Source: Pseudomonas fragi
Lineage (GTDB): Bacteria > Pseudomonadota > Gammaproteobacteria > Pseudomonadales > Pseudomonadaceae
Length of the DNA stretch: 64,000 nucleotides
Assembly (NCBI RefSeq): GCF_002269505.1
Contig: NZ_NQKQ01000009.1
Location: 124,001-188,000, forward strand
Direction: 5' to 3'
Shown: positions 57,607 to 64,000 of the stretch, one piece after another
Layout of the letters: every line of letters starts with the position of its first letter
Numbering within the stretch: the first letter of the stretch is position 1
Program-made: the position numbers and the translations under genes
Notes under the pieces: model-generated
Told to the model about the DNA's origin: nothing
What the model saw: only the letters and a program-made list of their open reading frames with translations
Databases searched by the model: none

Positions 57607-59926
57607 GCTTGTGCAGGCGACGGTTGGCCGCCCAGCTCAGGGCACGCCACAGCAGGAAGGCGCTGAGCAGAACGCTGATCACAGCCAGTACGGTGAGCAG
57701 TACCGGGTGCTCGGACAGCTGGTACCACAGCAGCAGGTACCATGGCAGGTTGCCAACAAAGTACTGGTCACCCACCAACTGGCTATAAACACCGCTGCTG
57801 CGGATCAGTGCCGCCGAGCCCGCCACAGCGTCAAGCTTGCCACTGTCGCCCAACACTTCGCGCAACAGGTTGTAGTCCGCATCGTCATTGGCCAAAAGTG
57901 CCACGACACTGCGCTGCTTATGGGTTGGCGATTGCATGCCCAAAATAGCTGCAATCGGCGCCTGGGCGGTGACCTCTACCTTGTTGGCCGGTACGTTGCG
58001 GGCGTCGGTTGACGGAGTGCGGCGGTTGTTGGCGTCAATGCCGGTGGTGCCATGGGGCTGTACCAGCATGTCGCGCTGGCGTTGCAGGAGCACGCTCAGG
58101 TCCGGGTTGTCGCGCAGATCAGGTGCCATTTGCCCCAGTACCAGCAGGTCGGCATCTGCCTTGGAGGCTGTTTGCCAGTCATCGCTCAGGCGCAGGCCGA
58201 AAGCCGGGTAACCGGAGCGTGCAGAAACGCTGGCCACGGTTTCCAGCAGGGTGCTGATTTGCGTCGGGGTAGTTTCTTTGGGTACGACCACGATGGATTC
58301 GGACATGTCGGCCATGCGACTGAACGGGAAACCACTGCGGGCAAAGGCCTTGAGGTCAGGCATGCTGATGTAGTGGTAGTAGCCGGACATATCGATGGTG
58401 GAGTCTTCGTCGATAATCGCCTGGGTGTTGGCCGGCAGAATGGTCTGGCAGCGATCCTTCTGCGAACTGCCCATGGTGCTGGCAAAGTTGAAATCGAAAC
58501 GCAGACGGTTACGGTCGCCAATTTTCAGCGAAGGAACGATCAGCTTGTCGCTGACGTTGGCCGAGTCGTTGGACAGCACCGACAGGCGCAGTTCTTCCAG
58601 GTTGCTGGTGTCTTTGCGCAGCAACGGCAGGCTGGTGAGGAACTGGTCGTTGAGGCTGATATTCAAGCGCGAATCATCATTGGCCGACGGCGCGGTGTAG
58701 CGGTACTGGGTGCGCAGCGGAATACCCTGGTTGCGCCAGACAAACAGGTCAGGCGGCAGGTTGACGTCCAGGGTGATGGGGCGTGGCACCAGCCCGCTGA
58801 CTTGCAATTGTTGCGGGTAACTGACCAGCTCGGCAAAACGAACCGGGCGGTCGGTACGCATCCAGGCCGGCGCGTCGTAAGGTTTGCGCGGTTGCAGTTC
58901 CTCGACCTTGTCGATGGTCACGCGCGAGCCGCGCATCAGGTTGCCGCCCAGGGCAAGCGCCTTGGCGGCCGTGGCGAGATCTTCTTCGTTGCGGCCCATG
59001 ACCAGCAGAATTTTGCTGTAAGGCGCATCCGGGTGATTGATCATCTCGACCACAGGCGCGGTCACGGCCGGGAATTTCTCCAGGTCGCTCATAAATGCCG
59101 GGCGATGATCGTTGGTGGCAAACACCACGGTTGGCTGGACGGCGTCCTTGTCCTGCACGTTTGGCAGGGTATCGAACACAACCGGGAAGTGAGCCCCGCG
59201 CCAGTTGGACTGGCTACCGAAGTAGGAGGCCAGGATCGCGGCGGCTTTCTGTTCGCCCAGGGTCGGGTTGGCCGCGAAGACAAATGGCAATTCCAGCTTG
59301 CCGCTGTTACGCGGGTCGAAAAACGGCAGCGGGAAAAACGCCAGGTCGTTTTGCAGGCTCAGCGCTTGTTCTTGCAGGGTAATGCTGCTGCCACGGCTGA
59401 TATTGACCCACAGGGTGCTGTTGGCCGGGTCTTCACAGAATTCGGTGTAATGCCCGACAAACTCAAGGCGCACGCGGTTGAAGTCCGAAATCAATCGTGG
59501 ATCAAGGGCCATTTTTTGCGTGGTTTTACGCCCCAGCTGGTCCTTCTCGATCGGCAGCACGCCCATCAACACATCGTTGAGGTACACCCGGATATGGGAC
59601 AAGGTCGGGATCAGCGAAGGCGAGGGTGTGTATTCCAGTTGCAGGCTGGCATCACTGGCAATCCGGTCGCGGCGCATGCCGAATTCAACCTGGTCGGCAC
59701 TGTTGATACCCAGCAGCAGGGAGTCACCGGGGCGGCCCAACTGCTCAAAGGTATAGGTCACCGGCCAGCTTGGCAGCACCTGATCGGTTTGGGCGAACGC
59801 CGGCTTGGGCAGCGTTTCGGCCACCGGTGAACTGCCCGGCAAGGGCAATGGGGCCGCCATCAGTGATGAGGTGACGGCCATCAGCGCGAGGCTGGCGAAA
59901 ATGGATTTTTTAGTTATACGACTCAT
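57599..59926 (-). CDS. bcsB: BcsB, cyclic-di-GMP-associated cellulose synthase subunit
   Basis: A 775-residue periplasmic protein anchored by one C-terminal helix (VLLTVLAVISVLLSAFLLWRAL), with a signal peptide (SIFASLALMAVTSSLMAA). It comprises alternating carbohydrate-binding and flavodoxin-like domains. BcsB supports BcsA in guiding the glucan through the periplasm. The ATG overlaps the bcsA stop (ATGA), so the start at 59926 is supported; an earlier in-frame extension covers bcsA and is not the start. It overlaps bcsZ by 8 nt. Confidence 0.94.
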   Translation of the reverse strand: MSRITKKSIFASLALMAVTSSLMAAPLPLPGSSPVAETLPKPAFAQTDQVLPSWPVTYTFEQLGRPGDSLLLGINSADQVEFGMRRDRIASDASLQLEYTPSPSLIPTLSHIRVYLNDVLMGVLPIEKDQLGRKTTQKMALDPRLISDFNRVRLEFVGHYTEFCEDPANSTLWVNISRGSSITLQEQALSLQNDLAFFPLPFFDPRNSGKLELPFVFAANPTLGEQKAAAILASYFGSQSNWRGAHFPVVFDTLPNVQDKDAVQPTVVFATNDHRPAFMSDLEKFPAVTAPVVEMINHPDAPYSKILLVMGRNEEDLATAAKALALGGNLMRGSRVTIDKVEELQPRKPYDAPAWMRTDRPVRFAELVSYPQQLQVSGLVPRPITLDVNLPPDLFVWRNQGIPLRTQYRYTAPSANDDSRLNISLNDQFLTSLPLLRKDTSNLEELRLSVLSNDSANVSDKLIVPSLKIGDRNRLRFDFNFASTMGSSQKDRCQTILPANTQAIIDEDSTIDMSGYYHYISMPDLKAFARSGFPFSRMADMSESIVVVPKETTPTQISTLLETVASVSARSGYPAFGLRLSDDWQTASKADADLLVLGQMAPDLRDNPDLSVLLQRQRDMLVQPHGTTGIDANNRRTPSTDARNVPANKVEVTAQAPIAAILGMQSPTHKQRSVVALLANDDADYNLLREVLGDSGKLDAVAGSAALIRSSGVYSQLVGDQYFVGNLPWYLLLWYQLSEHPVLLTVLAVISVLLSAFLLWRALSWAANRRLHKHD

Positions 59927-62523
59927 GATCTGCTCACTGGCCGGGAAATAAGAGGGGTGGAGGTGGGCATGCGCGGCAAGAAGCTGCCCAGCCACTGAAA
60001 GATGTGCAAAAAGGGTTTTGCCAACACGCGTATCCACGCCGGCAGGTATTCATACAGGCGGTAATAGCCTTTGATGCCCAGGGCCAGGATCTCCTTGAGA
60101 CTCTGAATCGGCTTGTCGGCTTCAAAACCGCTGTTGTGATCGAGCCAGGCATCCGCGCGGCCGAAGGTGCATTGCACGAAGGCAATCTTTTCCTCAGGCG
60201 GCAGTTGGGCGAAGCTCAAGCCGATGAAGCGCTCGTGGGAGCGGGTGAGGGTGCCAGTAAACACAAACTCACGGTTGCCGCGTTGCAGAATCAGCGACAC
60301 CGGGCTGCCAACGGGCAGTTGCAGGGCCTGGCTCAGTTGCAGGCCGACGCCGCCGTCGGAGTAGTCCACCAGTTCACAGGGGTAGCTGTGCCCGTCAGCC
60401 AGTTTCACCGCACCCGGCAAGCGCGCGAGTACGCGGTGGGTGTTGCGCACCTGGCGCACTTCAGCGGCCACCGCCACCGCAGCCCCGATAATCAGCAGGT
60501 TGTAGATTACCCACAGCACGCTGACGATCACGGTGAAGATTTCATCCCTGGGGCCATAGAACAGGCGCCAGACGGCAAAGCCCAGGCCGAGGGCGTTAAG
60601 CACCGACAAAATCAGGTAGGGCTTGGCGGTCTGCCAGTCGAACTGGTTTTCTTCCATCATGCCGCCCTTGGCGGTGACGTTGAATTTGCCTCGCGACGGG
60701 CTGAACAAGGCCACCGTGGTCGGCCGGGCGATGTACCAGGCCAGCACCGTTTCATACACCTCGCCCCAGAATGTCTGGCGGTAGGCGCCTTGCATCCGTG
60801 AGTTGGTCAGGCTGGCGTGGATCATGTGCGGCAACACGTACAGCAGGATCATCACGGCCGGGGCGTAGATGATATAGGCGTGGAAGAACAGGAATGCCAG
60901 GGGCGCCGTGAGGAACACCAGCCGCGGCAGCCCCACCAGAAAGTGCATCATGGCGTTGGTATAGCAAATGCGCTGGAAGATCGTCAGGCCTTTGCCCAGC
61001 AGCGGGTTGTCAGTGCGGAAAATCTGCACCATGCCTCGCGCCCAGCGGATGCGCTGGCCGATATGCGCCGACAGGCTTTCGGTCGCCAGCCCTGCCGCCT
61101 GCGGAATGCGCAGGTAGGCCGAGGTCCAGCCATTGCGGTGCAGGCGCAAGGCCGTATGGGCATCTTCGGTCACGGTTTCGACCGCAAAGCCGCCGATGGA
61201 GTCAATCGCGGTACGCCGCAGGATGGCGCAGGAACCGCAGAAAAACGCGGCGTTCCACATATCGTTGCCGTCCTGGATCAGGCCGTAGAACAGCTCGCCT
61301 TCATTGGGACGGTTACGGAATGTGCCCAGGTTGCGCTCGAAAGGGTCCGGCGAAAGGAAGTGGTGCGGGGTTTGCACCAGCGCCAGTTTCGGATCACGCA
61401 GAAACCAGCCAACCGTCAATTGCAGGAAGGAGCGGGCGGGCATGTGGTCGCAGTCGAAGATTGCTACCAGATCGCCGTCGAGCAATTTCAGCGCATGGTT
61501 AAGGTTACCGGCCTTGGCGTGACGGTTGTCGGTGCGGGCTATGTAGTTGATACCCACCTCTTCGGCGAACGTCTTGAAGCTTGGGCGGTTGCCATCATCG
61601 AGCAAATGGATGCGCAGCTTGTCTTTGGGCCAGTCGATGCCCAGCGCCGCGTATACGGTGCCACGGGTAACCGACAGTTCTTCGTTGTAGGTAGGAATCA
61701 GCAGGTCGACCACCGGCCACTGGCTGGTATCCGCTGGCAATTGCGCCGGTTTGCGATTGAGCGGCCATGAGGTTTGTACATAGCCGAGCAACAGGATCAG
61801 CCAGGTGTAGGTTTCGGCCACCAGCAAGGTCAGGCCGCAGATCAGGTCGAAAGTGTCGTTCCAGTTCAGGGTCGAGGTATAACGCCACCACAGATAGCGG
61901 CACGACACGATGACCGACAGCACGATCAGCAACAATGTCGGAAAGCGCCCCGGCATGCGCCGAACCAGCATGGCCAGCATCCACAGCAACACCACAAACA
62001 CCAGTTGTGCGAGGAACCCGAACGGCTCGGTAATGCACAAAACAATCAACGCCAGGGCCAGCACGCCCATGGCGATATACAGGCCCTTGCGCAGCGGCCA
62101 TTGAATGTTGTCCCACCAGTGCGAGCCTTTTGTCACTTGCGGGCTGAGTGTGGTGGGCAAATGGGCAAAGGCATTGGACAGCAGGTTCCATGGCCGTTGC
62201 ACGATCATCAGCAAGGCCGTAAAGAAGCGGGCTGTACGCTGGCGAAAACGTTGCCGGCCAATCTGGTTCTGGTTGGGCGTGCGCACCAGCAGCAGCCACA
62301 AGGTTTGCACCGTGTAGCGTAGCGGGTCACCGATGGTTGAGGGTTTGTCTGCCAGGTGCGGATACAGGCGCCGATGCTGTTCACGCAAGGCTTGCCAGCG
62401 GGGTGATTCAAGGCGCAGGAAAATCCAGCCCAGGGCTTGAATCAAGGCCAGGATAAAGGCGGTAAAGCGGGTGCAGTTCTGCTCACGCCGCAAGCGTGAA
62501 TAAGGGAACCAGCGCGAAATCAT
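59923..62523 (-). CDS. bcsA: BcsA, cellulose synthase catalytic subunit
   Basis: An 866-residue GT2 membrane enzyme. Motifs: substrate aspartates in IFDCDHMPARSF, TED in TVTEDAHTALRLHR, and QRIRW (Q-x-x-R-W). Multiple transmembrane helices flank the catalytic domain. The C-terminal PilZ domain (RNTHRVLARLPG, DYSDGGVGLQL) binds cyclic di-GMP. It polymerises UDP-glucose into beta-1,4-glucan. AGGAGG is 6 nt before the ATG, which overlaps bcsQ's stop. Confidence 0.96.
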   Translation of the reverse strand: MISRWFPYSRLRREQNCTRFTAFILALIQALGWIFLRLESPRWQALREQHRRLYPHLADKPSTIGDPLRYTVQTLWLLLVRTPNQNQIGRQRFRQRTARFFTALLMIVQRPWNLLSNAFAHLPTTLSPQVTKGSHWWDNIQWPLRKGLYIAMGVLALALIVLCITEPFGFLAQLVFVVLLWMLAMLVRRMPGRFPTLLLIVLSVIVSCRYLWWRYTSTLNWNDTFDLICGLTLLVAETYTWLILLLGYVQTSWPLNRKPAQLPADTSQWPVVDLLIPTYNEELSVTRGTVYAALGIDWPKDKLRIHLLDDGNRPSFKTFAEEVGINYIARTDNRHAKAGNLNHALKLLDGDLVAIFDCDHMPARSFLQLTVGWFLRDPKLALVQTPHHFLSPDPFERNLGTFRNRPNEGELFYGLIQDGNDMWNAAFFCGSCAILRRTAIDSIGGFAVETVTEDAHTALRLHRNGWTSAYLRIPQAAGLATESLSAHIGQRIRWARGMVQIFRTDNPLLGKGLTIFQRICYTNAMMHFLVGLPRLVFLTAPLAFLFFHAYIIYAPAVMILLYVLPHMIHASLTNSRMQGAYRQTFWGEVYETVLAWYIARPTTVALFSPSRGKFNVTAKGGMMEENQFDWQTAKPYLILSVLNALGLGFAVWRLFYGPRDEIFTVIVSVLWVIYNLLIIGAAVAVAAEVRQVRNTHRVLARLPGAVKLADGHSYPCELVDYSDGGVGLQLSQALQLPVGSPVSLILQRGNREFVFTGTLTRSHERFIGLSFAQLPPEEKIAFVQCTFGRADAWLDHNSGFEADKPIQSLKEILALGIKGYYRLYEYLPAWIRVLAKPFLHIFQWLGSFLPRMPTSTPLISRPVSRS

Positions 62524-63242
62524 GCAGGCCTCCTGCCACGCAGCAGGCACCAACTGGCCAGGCTGATGATATCCAGGGCAATCAGGCTGGCGGGTGCATA
62601 GCGTCCGGCAGGCTCGCTTCTGGCCAGGGCCTCGCCCATGGCTTCATCGGCGTGCAGGTTGACGGGTACCAGGGCGTGGGCATAACGCTGTTGCCAGATC
62701 AGCAGCAGATCGCGTTGCAACTGGCTGGCGGCATCGAAGCGATTGACCAGAAACAGCGGAGTTTGCGCCAGCTGCGGTTGCAGCAGCACATGGCAGGCTG
62801 CGTCGGGGTTGATCACCATCATCGAAATACGGCAATGCGGGCTGCTGACATGGCCAGGCAAGCGTTGCGGCAGGTCGAAGAGAATCCAGTCAAACCCTTT
62901 GGCCAGCGCAATCTGGCGCTGGGTCCAGAGTTTTGGCTGCTCGATCAACAGCGCATCGAGGGCAAACACCTCGCTCGGCTTCAATTGCCCATAGGGCAGC
63001 ACGCACAGGCCTGGCTCTACTACCCAGGCTTGTTCATGCCAGGGTTGCTGGTCCAGGGTCGCCCGTGCCCAGCCTTCGCGGGGGGCGAGGTCCATATTGA
63101 AATGCAGGCCCAGGGAGTTCTCCGGGCACATGTCCACCAACAGCACTTTCTGCCCCAGCTCATGCAGCGCATGGCCCAGGGCCGCCAGGGTGGAGCTGGT
63201 GCCCACGCCACCGCGAACACCACGCAAGCTCAGGGTGATCAT
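62520..63242 (-). CDS. bcsQ: BcsQ (YhjQ), MinD/ParA-like cellulose regulator
   Basis: A 240-residue ParA/MinD-family ATPase. The P-loop reads RGVRGGVGTSST, lacking the usual lysine after VG as in E. coli BcsQ, and VLLVDMCPENSLGLHFN forms the A' region. It is required for polar/secretory-site assembly of the synthase. ATG overlaps the stop of bcsR; its own stop overlaps bcsA. It is a typical gene of enterobacterial-type bcs operons. Confidence 0.92.
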   Translation of the reverse strand: MITLSLRGVRGGVGTSSTLAALGHALHELGQKVLLVDMCPENSLGLHFNMDLAPREGWARATLDQQPWHEQAWVVEPGLCVLPYGQLKPSEVFALDALLIEQPKLWTQRQIALAKGFDWILFDLPQRLPGHVSSPHCRISMMVINPDAACHVLLQPQLAQTPLFLVNRFDAASQLQRDLLLIWQQRYAHALVPVNLHADEAMGEALARSEPAGRYAPASLIALDIISLASWCLLRGRRPA

Positions 63243-63475
63243 GGGGTTTGCTCCGGGTCTTTGCTCAGATCCACGGGCTTCTTGTATTGCGCCTCAAGAT
63301 AGGCCAGCAACGGCCAGCGCTCGAAGGCCTGCAACAGCTCCATATGTGCCGACACATCGACATATTCCAGGGCATGCAGCTCCATCATGGATTTAAGCCG
63401 GGCAATATCATCGGCCCGTTCTTTGCGCGAAAGGATATCGGCGCTTATTTGAACCGCTGTGGGTAAGGCAGCCAT
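63239..63475 (-). CDS. bcsR: BcsR-like cellulose biosynthesis protein
   Basis: A 78-residue protein. The core ADDIARLKSMMELHALEYVDVSAHMELLQAFERWPLLAYLEAQYKKP matches the BcsR (YhjR) family, which has the similar DIVALKQAFSLPDIDYADI..KRWPLLAEF layout. It works with BcsQ in assembling the synthase. ATG 63475 has AAGGAG upstream; an in-frame start further upstream lies within bcsG and is not needed. Confidence 0.83.
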   Translation of the reverse strand: MAALPTAVQISADILSRKERADDIARLKSMMELHALEYVDVSAHMELLQAFERWPLLAYLEAQYKKPVDLSKDPEQTP

Positions 63476-64000
63476 CCGCCGTTCTCCTTGATTCGCACAT
63501 AGGGTTTGCCGTTGTAATCGAGTACCACGGTCCCTGAGTTTTCCGAGACTTTCGGGGTTTTTGGCAGGTCGGTCAGTAGCTTCGACCAATCCACGGTCTG
63601 GCCATTGCTCAGCGCTGGATCTGCATACAGGCGGGCAATGATTTCTGCCACGGCCAGGTAACTGCTGGGTTCACTGATACGGATCGGCTGGGTTTGCGCG
63701 TTGTCGCCCATATTGATCAGCTTGATGCCCACCGGTACATGGGTGATGGAGTCACTGGGGATTTCGCGCATGCCGGCTATCTGCATGCGGTCACCGTGCA
63801 GTGCTGCGCCGTGCTCAGGCACGATGGCGACCACTACGCGACGGCCACTTTTTTCCAGCTCTTTAAGAAAGGCATTGAGATCGTCGAGCAGGATCTGTGC
63901 CCGGCTGCGGTAGTCAGCAGCCTGGGTGCCGCCGTCGGACTGCACCTGGCGGTTGCCGTCGTGCAGGCTGGTGGTGTTGTAGAACAGGGCCATATTGGGT
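63445..64000 (-). CDS. bcsG: BcsG, cellulose phosphoethanolamine transferase (partial, C-terminal)
   Basis: C-terminal 184 residues; the gene continues beyond the right edge. Distinct motifs are ALFYNTTSLHDGNR, VVVAIVPEHGAALHGDRMQIAGMREIPSDSITHVPVGIKLI and WLPYPQRFK, which match the catalytic periplasmic domain of BcsG. It transfers phosphoethanolamine to cellulose. It overlaps bcsR by 31 nt. The full protein would have an N-terminal membrane domain, not visible here. Confidence 0.9.
   Translation of the reverse strand, partial: PNMALFYNTTSLHDGNRQVQSDGGTQAADYRSRAQILLDDLNAFLKELEKSGRRVVVAIVPEHGAALHGDRMQIAGMREIPSDSITHVPVGIKLINMGDNAQTQPIRISEPSSYLAVAEIIARLYADPALSNGQTVDWSKLLTDLPKTPKVSENSGTVVLDYNGKPYVRIKENGGWLPYPQRFK

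Noticed and set aside
58052..59830. 592-codon plus-strand frame opposite bcsB
   Set aside because: Shadow frame antisense to a well-supported bcsB.

Overview
The window is chromosomal DNA from a Pseudomonas of the fluorescens lineage. Three gene sets point there: a PtxS-controlled 2-ketogluconate (kgu) operon, a secreted alkaline protease/lipase operon (aprA-inh-aprDEF-lipase), and the galU-gor pair. REP-type palindromes of Pseudomonas style lie between genes. The protease/lipase set without extra autotransporter protease genes recalls psychrotrophic food-spoilage species such as the fragi/lundensis group, but that is inference. No rRNA, tRNA or CRISPR array was seen.

Layout. 1-1.5 kb: a cupin protein and a polyamine-type periplasmic binding protein. 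1.5-6.8 kb (minus strand): kguE-K-T-D and ptxS, with two perfect copies of the PtxS palindrome. 6.8-15.7 kb: a long inverted repeat, then the serralysin operon, in which one type I secretion system (AprDEF) exports both the protease and a 615-residue family I.3 lipase. 15.7-25 kb: a chemoreceptor, uppP, a LysR/azoreductase pair, a secreted hydrolase, an MFS carrier and the ABC-F protein YbiT. 25.0-27.0 kb: a small accessory island with a broken phage-type integrase, a DUF6338 membrane protein coupled to a 49-residue proline-rich protein, and an isolated 55-residue protein. 27-42 kb: housekeeping and stress genes, including an HdeA-like chaperone, an aldose sugar dehydrogenase, ecotin, pgm, a transglutaminase-like protein, an ArsR-controlled dehydrogenase, a zinc-type HemB and a SurE. 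42-50 kb: an orphan Wzz-type protein, modABC, alkB, small proteins and a dihaem cytochrome pair resembling thiosulfate dehydrogenase. 50-64 kb: galU, gorA and a cellulose operon bcsG-R-Q-A-B-Z-C on the minus strand, running off the right edge.

Several genes connect. GalU (from the Pgm product) supplies UDP-glucose to the Bcs synthase. The protease, its inhibitor Inh, the lipase and ecotin form an extracellular/periplasmic proteolysis set. The kgu genes feed 2-ketogluconate into 6-phosphogluconate.

Points most worth a second look: (1) bcsC carries a one-base deletion in a G8 run that shifts the end of its outer-membrane barrel; (2) the integrase remnant has an in-frame TGA and sits 26 bp before ybiT, which starts with TTG; (3) the DUF6338/small-protein couple beside it has no known role; (4) two stem-loops followed by a T7 terminator lie upstream of the orphan wzz and may be an sRNA or attenuator; (5) a perfect 9-bp dyad precedes the cytochrome pair; (6) a shared motif marks likely ArsR operators.
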